From Caulobacter sp. RHG1 (lineage in GTDB: Bacteria; Pseudomonadota; Alphaproteobacteria; Caulobacterales; Caulobacteraceae), in the NCBI RefSeq assembly GCF_013181195.1, contig NZ_SMZP01000003.1:310001-374000 (forward strand): a DNA stretch of 64,000 bases, in the 5' to 3' direction. Position numbers and translations under genes: made by a program. The notes below the pieces were generated by a model. That model did no database searches and was not told the origin of the DNA. It saw only the letters and a program-made list of their open reading frames with translations. Within the stretch, counting starts at the first letter, position 1. Each line of letters starts with the position of its first letter. Below, in pieces: positions 28,112-36,054 of the stretch.

Positions 28112-28426
28112 TTGCGCCGCCTTCTCCTTCCTCTCGCCGGCCTGGCCCTGGTCCTGGCCGGTTGCGCCACCGTCGCCCCGATGGATTCGACCGACGCGCC
28201 CATCCGCTACAGCTGCAAGGCCGGCAAGCGGTTCACTGCGTCCTACGCCCTGCAGGGCAAGCGCGTGTCCGTCACGGCCGGCGGCGCGACCAAGACCCTG
28301 AAGCTGGCCCGTTCGGCCTCCGGCGCCCGCTACACGGCCGGTGACGCCGAGATCTGGAGCAAGGGCGCGGACGCCATGCTCAAGGGCTTCCCCGGCGGCC
28401 CCTACCAAGATTGCCGGTCGCAGTAG
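28112..28426 (+). CDS. MliC-like lipoprotein (lysozyme-inhibitor fold), TTG start
   Basis: A 104-aa lipoprotein with basic RR, hydrophobic core and lipobox LAGC. The mature part ([31 protein letters not shown], then [15 protein letters not shown] and a final DCRSQ) matches the MliC/DUF-type eight-stranded fold that inhibits c-type lysozyme in the periplasm. Two cysteines could form the family disulfide. The start is TTG at 28112 with GGAGG 10 nt upstream; no ATG fits. Confidence 0.8.
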   Translation: MRRLLLPLAGLALVLAGCATVAPMDSTDAPIRYSCKAGKRFTASYALQGKRVSVTAGGATKTLKLARSASGARYTAGDAEIWSKGADAMLKGFPGGPYQDCRSQ

Positions 28427-28442
28427 TTTTCGAGGACACGCG

Positions 28443-29333
28443 TTGAACTCCTTCCCCGCCTATTTCCCCCTCGACGGCCGCAAGGTGGTGATCGCCGGCG
28501 TCGGCGAGGCGGCCGAGGCCAAGGCCCGGCTGTTCGACGGTTCGCCCGCGACCCTGATCCGGCTGGACGGCCACGAGGCCTATCTGCCCGGCTCCTATAC
28601 CGGCGCCACCCTGGCCTTCGTGGCCAGTCAGGACGAAGTGTTCGTGCAGGCGGCGGCGCGCGCGGCGCGCGCGGCGCGGGTGCTGGTCAATGTCGTCGAC
28701 CGGCCGGAGCTGTGCGACTTCAACACCCCGGCCGTGATCGACCGCGGCGAGGTGGTGGCGGCCGTCGGCACCGGCGGGGCGTCCCCGGTGCTGGCGACCA
28801 TGCTTCGCAACGACATCGAGGTTCAGGTGCCCGAGGGCACCGGCCGGGTCGCGGCCCTGCTGCAGAAGTTCCAGACCGAGGTGCGCGGCACCCTGCCCGC
28901 CCTGCACGAGCGCCGGGCCTTTCTGCGCGACGCGGTGATGGGCGAGGCCGCCGAAGCCGCCCGGGCCGGCGACATGGACAAGGCCGGACAGCTGTTCCGC
29001 GAAGCCCTGAGCAAGGGCTCGGCCCGCAAGGGTCTGGTGCGCTTCGTGGCCGGCAAGGGTCCCGCAGATCTCCTGACGCTGCGCGCCGTCCGGGCCCTGG
29101 GCGCGGCCGACGCCTTGGTGCTGGACGCCGACGCCGATCCCGAGGTGGTCAAGATGGCCCGCCGCGACGTCGAGCGCCTGGATCCCGCCAGCACGAGCCC
29201 CGAACATCTGGTGCAGCTGGCTCGCGAAGGCCGCCAGATCGTGCTCTTGATCACCCACGCGGTCGATCCGACCCTGGTTCACGCCCTGACCCAGGCCGCC
29301 GTGACCGTCGAGGTCCTGCCGTCGGCGAGCTAG
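28443..29333 (+). CDS. cysG: Siroheme synthase N-terminal domain (precorrin-2 dehydrogenase/ferrochelatase) with truncated methyltransferase tail
   Basis: A 296-aa protein from a TTG start at 28443 (GAGGA before it). Residues 1-200 are the CysG-B/Met8 type domain: PAYFPLDGRKVVIAGVG, RPELCDFNTPAVIDRG and VGTGGASPVLATMLR. This part oxidises precorrin-2 and inserts iron. From about residue 215 (GKGPADLLTLRAVRAL) the chain matches only the first third of a uroporphyrinogen-III methyltransferase and stops before the SAM-binding GGDP loop would occur. So methylation must come from a separate enzyme elsewhere. Its stop shares CTAG with the convergent kinase. Confidence 0.88.
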   Translation: MNSFPAYFPLDGRKVVIAGVGEAAEAKARLFDGSPATLIRLDGHEAYLPGSYTGATLAFVASQDEVFVQAAARAARAARVLVNVVDRPELCDFNTPAVIDRGEVVAAVGTGGASPVLATMLRNDIEVQVPEGTGRVAALLQKFQTEVRGTLPALHERRAFLRDAVMGEAAEAARAGDMDKAGQLFREALSKGSARKGLVRFVAGKGPADLLTLRAVRALGAADALVLDADADPEVVKMARRDVERLDPASTSPEHLVQLAREGRQIVLLITHAVDPTLVHALTQAAVTVEVLPSAS

Positions 29334-32038
29334 GCGACCGCGCCCCGCGGGGCGGGCTGCAGACTGGATAGTCGCACGATCTCGGCGACCAGGACGGCGG
29401 GCGAGATCGGCTTGGCCACAACCCCATCCATGCCGGCGGCGTGATAGGCCGCGCGCTGGTGGGCCATGACATTGGCGGTCAAGGCGATGATCGGCGACGT
29501 GGCGGCCGGACCCGGCAGGGCGCGGATGCGGCGCGAGGCCTCCAGCCCGTCCATGCCGGGCATCTGCACGTCCATCAGGATCAGGTCGAAGCCGCCGTCG
29601 CAGGCCGCCTCGACGCCCGTCGCGCCATCGTCGGCGACGCTGACCACCGCGCCCAGCTGCTCCAGAATGCGGCGCGCAACCAGCTGGTTGGTCGGATTGT
29701 CCTCGACGACCAGCACCCTCACGCCCGCCAGGATGTCGGCGGCCTCGGCCTCGGCGGCGCAGGGCGCCTGGGCGGGCGGCGCGGCGATGGCCAGGGTGAA
29801 GGTCGAGCCCTCGCCCGGCGTCGAGCGGAAGGTGATGTCCCCGCCCAGCATCTGCGCCACCTTGCGGCTGATCGCCAGACCCAGACCCGAACCGCCGAAG
29901 CGGCGCGTGGTGCTGGCGTCGGCCTGCTGGAAGCGTTCGAACAGGCGGGTCTGCGCCTCGAGGGGCACGCCGACTCCGGTGTCGGTGACGTCAAACACCA
30001 GGCGCGGACCTTCCGCGGCCATGATCCGACGGGCCCGGACGGTGATCGAGCCCTGCAGCGTGAACTTCACGGCGTTGCCGATAAGGTTGAACAAGGCCTG
30101 TCGCACGCGGGTCGGGTCGGTCTCGATCCAGCCCAGGTCATCGGCGAGGTCCAGCACCAGGCGCAGCCCCTTGTGCGAGGCCTGGCCCGCCAGCAGCCGC
30201 GTCACGCTGCGCACCAGTTCGCGCGGGTCGACGGCCTCGCAGGCCAGCTCCAGGCGGCCGGCCTCGATGCGGGAGATGTCGATGACATCATCCAGCAGGG
30301 TCGACAGCATCTGACCGGCAGCCAGCGCCTCGCCCAGCAGCTTGGCGTTATCTCCGGTCGGCAGCTCGCGCTTAAGCACATGCATGACCCCCAGCACGCC
30401 GTTCATCGGGGTGCGGATCTCGTGGGACATGTTGGCCAGGAACTGGGCCTTGGCTTCGTTGGCCGTCTGGGCGGCGCGCTCGGCGGCGACCAGAGCCAGC
30501 TCGGCCTTCTTGCGCTCGTCGATGTCCAGCACCAGGCCAACCGCCTTGCGGGCCTTGCCGGCGTCGTCCCGGCGCACGTCGTGGAACACCCGGATCCAGC
30601 GCACTTCGCCATCAGGCGCGATCAGCCTGACGTCGTACTCGTGCCCGCCCCAGCGGCCGATCCGCCGGTTCGCCGCGGCGGCGGCATAGAGCCGTTCGCG
30701 ATCCTCGGGATGGATCATCGGCCAGACCGCCTCGCGGACGTCCTCATAGACGATCCGGCGCCCCAGGATGCGATGGAACTCGGGCGAGCCCCAGAAGCTG
30801 CGGGCCGTGTGGTCGATCTCGTAGACCCCCGCCCCGGCCGCAGCCAGAGCCACCTTGAGCCGGCGGGCGTTGATCCGCGCCTCGCGCCGCGCGGCGGACA
30901 GGGCGGTGATGTCGTCCATGTAGGTGATGACGCCGACGATCTCGCCGCTGGCGTCGCGCCAGGGCCGAGCCTCCCATCGCAGGGTGTGCTCGACGCCCTC
31001 GGCGTCATACAGCCGGTCCTCGCGCCGGGCGACCACCTCGCCGGTCAGCGCCCGGCTGACGGCCGAGACGAAGCGTTGTCGCGCCCCTTGCGTCAGTTCC
31101 GGCAGGGTCTTGCCGATCACCTGACTCTCGGTCGACTTGAAGATTTCCAGGAACCGCGGGCTGACCAGCCGCAGCCGCATGTCCAGGTCGTAGACCGCCA
31201 CGGCGAACGGCGCGTCCTCGATCAGACGGCGGGCCCGGCGCTCGCTCCAGATCGCCTTGTCGCGACTGCGGGCCACGTCGGTGATGTTCTGCGAGATGCC
31301 CTTCAGGGCGAAGCGTCCGGAGGGACGCGGCTCGGTATGGAAAGTGCTGCGGAAGGTGTGCCAGCGGCCGTCGTCGCCGAGCACGCGATACTCGATCGTC
31401 GCGCCCACGCCGGTGAGCACCGAATTGTGGAAGGCCGCGTTGATCTCATCGCGCTGGTCCTCGGCCAGACGGGCGCGGAAAAGCTCAGGCGTCGCCACGG
31501 CGGCGGGCGAGATGCCGACGGCGACCAGGGTGTCGGGCGACCAGTCTATCCGGCCGGTGTCAGGGTCATAGGCCCAGACGCCGACCCCGGCGGCCTCGGC
31601 CAGAAGGTTTCGGGTCCTGCGTGCGGCGGCCAGTTCGTTGCGGGCCGTCACCTCGCCGGAGATGTCGTGCATCAGGCCGATCATCTCGCCGTTGGGTCCA
31701 AGCCGCGACCGGCCCTGGACCCAGACCCAGCCGCCGTCCTTGCAGCGGATCCGCAGTTCGTTGACGATCGAGCCGCTCTCGCGCATCCGCTGGCCGGACT
31801 CGATCAGCTCGGCCTGACTGTCGGGATGGGCGAACTTGATGGTCGGCTGGCCGATCAGCTCTTCCGGCGTCCAGCCGGTCAGGGCCGTCCAGGCGGCGTT
31901 GACCGAGACGAAGCGGCCGTCGGGCGACACGACGGTGAACAGGTCGCTGGCGTTGTCGAAAAACCAGCGCGCAGCCTCGTCCTCGCCCATGGGCGAGGGG
32001 CCGGTGATGGTCTCAACTGCAGGCGACGCGTCGGGCAT
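29330..32038 (-). CDS. Soluble hybrid histidine kinase with four PAS domains and receiver
   Basis: A 902-aa hybrid sensor kinase without membrane helices. Domain order: PAS 24-135, PAS 145-256, PAS 270-380, PAS 395-510 (the last with a PAC motif, VGLVLDIDERK), HisKA with H539 in ANMSHEIRTPMNG, and HATPase with N-box NLIGNAVKFT (651-660), DTGVGV and GSGLGL. The C-terminal receiver has phospho-acceptor D823 in LMDVQMPGMDG and K876. A cytoplasmic signal (redox, light or small ligand) is likely. No phosphotransferase or response regulator lies beside it, so partners are encoded elsewhere. Confidence 0.95.
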   Translation of the reverse strand: MPDASPAVETITGPSPMGEDEAARWFFDNASDLFTVVSPDGRFVSVNAAWTALTGWTPEELIGQPTIKFAHPDSQAELIESGQRMRESGSIVNELRIRCKDGGWVWVQGRSRLGPNGEMIGLMHDISGEVTARNELAAARRTRNLLAEAAGVGVWAYDPDTGRIDWSPDTLVAVGISPAAVATPELFRARLAEDQRDEINAAFHNSVLTGVGATIEYRVLGDDGRWHTFRSTFHTEPRPSGRFALKGISQNITDVARSRDKAIWSERRARRLIEDAPFAVAVYDLDMRLRLVSPRFLEIFKSTESQVIGKTLPELTQGARQRFVSAVSRALTGEVVARREDRLYDAEGVEHTLRWEARPWRDASGEIVGVITYMDDITALSAARREARINARRLKVALAAAGAGVYEIDHTARSFWGSPEFHRILGRRIVYEDVREAVWPMIHPEDRERLYAAAAANRRIGRWGGHEYDVRLIAPDGEVRWIRVFHDVRRDDAGKARKAVGLVLDIDERKKAELALVAAERAAQTANEAKAQFLANMSHEIRTPMNGVLGVMHVLKRELPTGDNAKLLGEALAAGQMLSTLLDDVIDISRIEAGRLELACEAVDPRELVRSVTRLLAGQASHKGLRLVLDLADDLGWIETDPTRVRQALFNLIGNAVKFTLQGSITVRARRIMAAEGPRLVFDVTDTGVGVPLEAQTRLFERFQQADASTTRRFGGSGLGLAISRKVAQMLGGDITFRSTPGEGSTFTLAIAAPPAQAPCAAEAEAADILAGVRVLVVEDNPTNQLVARRILEQLGAVVSVADDGATGVEAACDGGFDLILMDVQMPGMDGLEASRRIRALPGPAATSPIIALTANVMAHQRAAYHAAGMDGVVAKPISPAVLVAEIVRLSSLQPAPRGAVA

Positions 32039-32245
32039 CCAGTCTCCGCCAAGTTGGGCGGATCGTGCAACGCAACCGTAAACTTATGGTTCGCAGGCGT
32101 ATCATTGTTCTACGAATGGTGGTTATAAAAACTCAATATCGGTATCCGAAAATCGGCCTGAAGCCGCTGGTCTTTCGTCGTGAAACTAGCGCGCCGCCTG
32201 GCCGTCTTGCCGTGCTAGAGCAGCGGCCTCTAGCGGAGCCCGACC

Positions 32246-32878
32246 ATGCCCGACGCCAAGACCTGGATCGCCTTCACCCTGGTGTGCCTGGGGATGGCCC
32301 TGACCCCGGGGCCGAACATGCTGTACCTGGTCAGCCGTTCGATCTGCCAGGGACGCTGGGCCGGGATCGTGTCGCTGATCGGCACGGCGGCGGGCTTCAT
32401 CGTCTATCTGCTGTGCGCGGCCCTGGGCATCACCGCCCTCTTGATGGCCGCTCCGATCGCCTATGACCTGCTGCGGTTCGGCGGCGCGCTGTATCTGGCG
32501 TGGCTGGCCTGGCAGGCGATCAAGCCGGGCGGCGCCTCACCGTTCCAGGTCCGTGAACTGCCCAAGGACAGCCCCGCCAAGCTGATCACCATGGGCTTCG
32601 TGACCAACATGCTGAACCCCAAGGCGGCGATGCTGTACCTGTCGCTGCTGCCGCAGTTCATCAAGCCCGAGCACGGCGACGTCTTCACCCAGTCGCTCGC
32701 CCTGGGACTTTCCCAGATCGCCGTCAGCCTCAGCGTCAACGGCGCCATCTGCCTGGCCGCGGGGACCATCGCCGGCTTCCTGGCTGCGCGGCCCAGCTTC
32801 GCCCTGATCCAGCGCTGGCTGATGGCCTCGGTGCTGGGCGGCCTGGCCGTGCGGATGGCCACCGAGGCCCGTCGCTGA
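32246..32878 (+). CDS. LysE/RhtB-family amino-acid exporter
   Basis: A 210-aa inner-membrane protein with five or six hydrophobic segments. The family motif ALTPGPNMLYLVSRS is near the N-terminus (about residues 18-32), with GFVTNMLNPKAAMLYLSLLP in the middle. Such proteins export amino acids or related metabolites by proton antiport; the substrate cannot be read from sequence. GGAG precedes the ATG. It is divergent from the histidine kinase across about 200 bp of AT-richer DNA. Confidence 0.92.
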   Translation: MPDAKTWIAFTLVCLGMALTPGPNMLYLVSRSICQGRWAGIVSLIGTAAGFIVYLLCAALGITALLMAAPIAYDLLRFGGALYLAWLAWQAIKPGGASPFQVRELPKDSPAKLITMGFVTNMLNPKAAMLYLSLLPQFIKPEHGDVFTQSLALGLSQIAVSLSVNGAICLAAGTIAGFLAARPSFALIQRWLMASVLGGLAVRMATEARR

Positions 32879-32898
32879 TCCGTTTCGAGGAGTTCGCC

Positions 32899-33600
32899 AT
32901 GAAGACCGTCATCGCCACCGCGCTCGCCGCGCCTCTGCTGGCCGGCGCCGCCCAGGCCTCCAGCCTGACCGCCTGCGCGATCCCGCAGAACGTCGTGCCG
33001 GCCCCGACCGAAATCCCGCCGGCCGACGAGATCCATCCGGACGTGCCGATCGCGGCCTATCTGCTGGCGCTCTACTGGTCGCCCGAGGCCTGCCGCGCCG
33101 GCATTCCGGAGTCGGACAAGAAGATCCAGTGCGAGGCCAACCGCTTCGGCTTCACCGTGCACGGCCTGTGGCCCAACGGCCCCGACAAGGTGCATCCGCG
33201 CTACTGCCGGTCCAGCCCGCCGATGAGCGTCAAGACCGTGAAGGCCAATCTCTGCATGACGCCCTCGCCCTGGCTGCTGCAGCATGAATGGCAGGCGCAC
33301 GGCACTTGCCAGTGGGACACGCCGGAGGCCTATTTCAAGCAGGCCCGGGCCATCCGCGATCGCCTGAAGGTTCCGGACCTGAAGCCCGGCGCCGACCAGG
33401 CCATGACCGCCGGCGAGATCCGCCAGGCCTTCATCAAGCGCAATCGCGGCCTGACCCGTGACGGCCTCAACGTCCGGGTCAAGGACGGCCGGCTGACCGA
33501 GGTCTGGGTCTGCATGGACAAGGGTTACAAGTGGGCCGCCTGCCGCGGCGGCAACGGCCCCGCCGACGCGACGGTCGTGAAGGTGACGCCGCGGGGGTGA
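32899..33600 (+). CDS. Secreted ribonuclease T2
   Basis: A 233-aa exported RNase. A signal peptide (KTVIATALAAPLLAGAAQA) is followed by both conserved active-site segments: CAS I FTVHGLWPN (H88) and CAS II LLQHEWQAHGTC (H129, E130, H134). At least eight cysteines support the usual disulfides. It cleaves single-stranded RNA without metal in the periplasm or outside the cell, likely for nutrient scavenging. AGGAG precedes the ATG. It lies 20 bp downstream of the LysE gene and may share its transcript. Confidence 0.94.
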   Translation: MKTVIATALAAPLLAGAAQASSLTACAIPQNVVPAPTEIPPADEIHPDVPIAAYLLALYWSPEACRAGIPESDKKIQCEANRFGFTVHGLWPNGPDKVHPRYCRSSPPMSVKTVKANLCMTPSPWLLQHEWQAHGTCQWDTPEAYFKQARAIRDRLKVPDLKPGADQAMTAGEIRQAFIKRNRGLTRDGLNVRVKDGRLTEVWVCMDKGYKWAACRGGNGPADATVVKVTPRG

Positions 33601-33615
33601 GCCCCCAAACGCCAT

Positions 33616-33646
33616 CGTCATCCCGCGACGTGTTCGCGGGATGACG
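33616..33646. repeat. Extragenic palindrome between convergent genes
   Basis: A 13-bp perfect inverted repeat, CGTCATCCCGCGA / TCGCGGGATGACG, with a 5-nt loop, filling the 59-bp gap between convergent RNase T2 and hydrolase genes. There is no T-run, so it resembles a REP-like dispersed element more than a textbook terminator, though it may end transcription from both sides. Confidence 0.75.
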
Positions 33647-33659
33647 GGCTGGGTTTCGA

Positions 33660-34496
33660 CTACCCCTCGATGAACGCCAGCAGATCCTTGTTGATCGTCT
33701 CGGCGTGGGTCGTGGCCATGCCGTGCGGCAGACCCGGATAGGTGATCAGCTTGCCGTCCTTGACCAGCTTGATGGCCAGGCGGGCGCTGTCGTCGATCGG
33801 CACGATCTGGTCGTCCTCGCCGTGCAGGATCAGCACCGGGACGTCGATGGCCTTCAGGTCCTCGGTGAAGTCGGTTTCCGAGAAGGCGGTGATGCAGTCG
33901 TAGTGGGCCTTGGCCCCGCCCATCATGCCCTGGCGCCACCAGTTCTCGACCGTGGCCGGCGAGACCTGCGCGCCCTCGCGGTTGAAGCCGTAGAACGGAC
34001 CGGCCGCCACGTCGTGGAAGAACTGGGCGCGGTTGGCCAGCAGAGCCTGGCGGAAACCGTCGAAGACTTCCTTCGGGAGACCGCCCGGATTGGCGTCGGT
34101 CTTCAGCATGATCGGCGGCACAGCGCCGACCAGCACGGCCTTGGCGACCCGACCCGGCTCGGCGCGGGCGACATAGCGGGCGACCTCGCCGCCGCCAGTC
34201 GAGTGGCCGATATGGACCGCATTCTTCAGGTCCAGATGCTTGGCCAGGGCGATGACGTCGGCCGCGTAGGTGTCCATCTCGTTGCCGGCGTCCGTCTGGT
34301 CCGACCGGCCATGGCCGCGGCGGTCATGGGCGATGACGCGATAGCCCTTGTTCAGGAAGAACATCATCTGGGCGTCCCAGTCGTCCGCCGACAGCGGCCA
34401 GCCATGGTGGAAGACGACGGGCTGCGCGTCCTTGGGACCCCAGTCCTTGAAGAAGATGTTGACGCCGTCGGTGGTGGTGAAGAAGCCGCTGCTCAT
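33660..34496 (-). CDS. Alpha/beta hydrolase of the cofactor-free haloperoxidase/esterase group
   Basis: A 278-aa cytoplasmic alpha/beta-fold protein. The nucleophile is S99 in GHSTGGGE, the acid lies in [11 protein letters not shown] (D228 or D229) and the base is H258 in [12 protein letters not shown]. The oxyanion-hole segment is [12 protein letters not shown]. These features match non-haem chloroperoxidase/arylesterase proteins, whose natural substrates are usually esters or lactones and which can perform perhydrolysis. Not clearly in an operon; a 12-bp inverted repeat lies about 100 bp upstream. Confidence 0.92.
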   Translation of the reverse strand: MSSGFFTTTDGVNIFFKDWGPKDAQPVVFHHGWPLSADDWDAQMMFFLNKGYRVIAHDRRGHGRSDQTDAGNEMDTYAADVIALAKHLDLKNAVHIGHSTGGGEVARYVARAEPGRVAKAVLVGAVPPIMLKTDANPGGLPKEVFDGFRQALLANRAQFFHDVAAGPFYGFNREGAQVSPATVENWWRQGMMGGAKAHYDCITAFSETDFTEDLKAIDVPVLILHGEDDQIVPIDDSARLAIKLVKDGKLITYPGLPHGMATTHAETINKDLLAFIEG

Positions 34497-34595
34497 GTCC
34501 GTGTCCCTCGTTGGATTGGCCTGGTTAGAGAGGCGGCCCGCGGCCGGTCCTCGTGTCTGACAAGCTGAGAATGGACGCGACGCTTAGACGCATAA

Positions 34596-34625
34596 ATGGA
34601 AATGATGGAAATGCATCATTTCCAT
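34596..34625. promoter_or_regulatory. 30-bp perfect inverted repeat, operator or stem-loop
   Basis: ATGGAAATGATG and CATCATTTCCAT form a perfect 12-bp inverted repeat around a 6-nt centre (GAAATG). It is AT-rich compared with the surrounding DNA and lies between the end of the SdpI-like gene (34638) and the start of the hydrolase (34496). No T-run follows on the minus strand. It could be the operator of the hydrolase gene or an AT-rich hairpin ending the upstream transcript. Confidence 0.6.
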
Positions 34626-34637
34626 ATTGGCTACTTA

Positions 34638-35240
34638 TCAAGCAGACAGCAGACCCTTTCGCACGCGCCGCTGCACGTGGGTCAGCAGCAGGATGACAAC
34701 GAACGCCACGCCGAGCAACGCCAGCAGCCCGGTCATCGGCAGGGTCACCGCGCCGGCGGTCAGAACCAGGCCCAATCCGACCAGGATCATCGCCGTGCGG
34801 CGCGTCGCGCGAGCCCACTCGCCGTGGACGTCGTCCTCGGGGCTGGGGGCCTTGGCCAGGAAGTTGCCGCGCACCGCCATGGCCAGGCCAAAGACGGCGA
34901 CCGCCAGCCTCATCACGAACACGCCGTCCGGCGCGGCGGCCTCCAGATAGACCAGAGCCATCCGCGTCTGCAGCGCCAGGATCAGCAGGAAGTTGGTCAC
35001 GAGGGTCAGGCCGACGAAGAACGTCTCGTAGCGGCTGGGCTTGGGATTGGCCGCCTTGGTCGCCAGCACCAGGACGCCGGCCATCACGGCCGGGGCCGCC
35101 AGCAGGAACGGTCCGCGCTTGGAGGCGAGGATCGCCATGACGTCGCCGGCCTCGCGCCAGCGCCAGCCCAGGGCGCCCAACGCCAGGGCCACTGAGACGA
35201 CGGTGATCAGAAGCAGCAGAAGCCTGGTCGTGCGGTTCAT
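34638..35240 (-). CDS. SdpI-like multi-pass membrane protein
   Basis: A 200-aa integral membrane protein with about six hydrophobic segments (roughly 6-26, 45-62, 72-92, 108-125, 148-165, 167-187). A hydrophilic loop with GNFLAKAPSPEDD and GEWARATRRT resembles the GN...GIRTPWT-type loop of SdpI, the Bacillus immunity and signalling protein. It overlaps the ArsR-type gene by 4 nt, the same layout as sdpRI. The call rests on loop pattern and neighbour, not on strong identity. Confidence 0.55.
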   Translation of the reverse strand: MNRTTRLLLLLITVVSVALALGALGWRWREAGDVMAILASKRGPFLLAAPAVMAGVLVLATKAANPKPSRYETFFVGLTLVTNFLLILALQTRMALVYLEAAAPDGVFVMRLAVAVFGLAMAVRGNFLAKAPSPEDDVHGEWARATRRTAMILVGLGLVLTAGAVTLPMTGLLALLGVAFVVILLLTHVQRRVRKGLLSA

Positions 35241-35545
35241 CCCTTTTCCTCCGTGGATATGATGGTCGAGGCTCGGACCTTGCTGGTCCCGATGCCAAGG
35301 GTCTCGGCGAAGGCCAGCAGACCGTCTTCCAGCACCGAGAGCTTGAGGCTGTAGGTGATGGACGTCCCGCGCTTGTCGCTGGCCACCAGGTCGGCCTCGC
35401 GCAGCACGGCGAAGTGCGCCGACATGGTCGCCTTCGAGAACGGGAACTGCTCGGCCAGTTCGCCGGCGGTCATCGGCCGTTCGCGCAGCAGCTGCAGCAC
35501 GCGGCGGCGGGTAGGGTCGGCCAGGGCCTTGAAGATCTCGCTCAT
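35237..35545 (-). CDS. ArsR-family autorepressor, SdpR-like
   Basis: A 102-aa winged-helix repressor. The N-terminus (SEIFKALADPTRRRVLQLLR, then MTAGELAEQFPFSKATMSAHFAVLREADLV) matches the SdpR/ArsR group, and it lacks the cysteine pair of metal-sensing ArsR proteins. It is followed, overlapping by 4 nt, by the SdpI-like membrane gene. A long AT-rich palindrome covers its start codon (35543-35575), as expected for autorepression. Signal unknown; in Bacillus the membrane partner sequesters the repressor. Confidence 0.85.
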   Translation of the reverse strand: MSEIFKALADPTRRRVLQLLRERPMTAGELAEQFPFSKATMSAHFAVLREADLVASDKRGTSITYSLKLSVLEDGLLAFAETLGIGTSKVRASTIISTEEKG

Positions 35546-35575
35546 ATTTTGTGTTTAGCTAAATAACGAAATATG
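35543..35575. promoter_or_regulatory. Palindromic operator over the sdpR-like start codon
   Basis: The core TTTAGCTAAA (35554-35563) is a perfect 10-bp palindrome, flanked by outer arms CATATTT (35543-35549) and AAATATG (35569-35575). The outer and inner axes differ by half a base, so the whole is slightly imperfect. The left arm includes the ATG of the ArsR-type gene. Binding here would block both initiation and the promoter, which fits autorepression. Confidence 0.65.
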
Positions 35576-35626
35576 AGTCAAGACGCCCCCTTGGCGGCCA
35601 GCCCGGCAGATGCTTAAGCTTGCCTC

Positions 35627-35950
35627 ATGAAAGCGATCGCCCTGGCCTTTCTCCTCCTGACCAGCTGCATCCAGGAGTTCGACGCCCAGCGCTGGCGCGG
35701 CGCAGACCTGTCGACGCGGCTGCGGGCCGAGATGGTCGACAGCCTGACCCGGACCTACAGTCTGAAAGGCATGACCCGCGGCCAGATCACGGCCCTGCTG
35801 GGCCCGCCCACCCGCACCGACAAGTGGCGCGACGCCGAGATGGTCTACGTCCTGGGCCCCAATGCGGGCATGCCGATCGACCATGACTGGCTGTTGCTGG
35901 ACGTGGACGCCGCCGACAGAGTCACGGGGTATCGGGTCGTGTCGGATTGA
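35627..35950 (+). CDS. BamE/SmpA-like small lipoprotein
   Basis: A 107-aa protein with a short signal and probable lipobox (LLTSC). The mature part has the BamE/OmlA-type helix-helix-strand pattern: LKGMTRGQITALLGPPTRTD, then EMVYVLGPN and WLLLDVDAADRVTGYRVV. In this fold, GMT.. and LG.P are typical. It is too short to be certain of a Bam-complex role; stand-alone members exist with unknown function. It is divergent from the SdpR-like gene. Confidence 0.75.
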   Translation: MKAIALAFLLLTSCIQEFDAQRWRGADLSTRLRAEMVDSLTRTYSLKGMTRGQITALLGPPTRTDKWRDAEMVYVLGPNAGMPIDHDWLLLDVDAADRVTGYRVVSD

Positions 35951-35994
35951 GGTGAAGCCAGGCCCCTCATTGGCCCGCTGTGCCTATCCAGGGT

Positions 35995-36039
35995 CCTGGA
36001 GCACCTTCCCATCCCAAAGGATCGACAAGGTGCTCCAGG
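35995..36039. terminator. Inverted repeat between convergent genes, probable bidirectional terminator
   Basis: A 13-bp perfect inverted repeat, CCTGGAGCACCTT / AAGGTGCTCCAGG, with a 19-nt loop between the BamE-like gene (+) and the TonB receptor (-). The long GC-rich stem could end transcription from both sides. A dispersed repeat is the alternative. Confidence 0.55.
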
Positions 36040-36054
36040 CCTAGAAACGGAGCC

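Noticed and set aside
29441..32128. An 895-codon open frame antisense to the hybrid histidine kinase.
   Set aside because: No domain or codon bias; the kinase on the minus strand shows all catalytic motifs.
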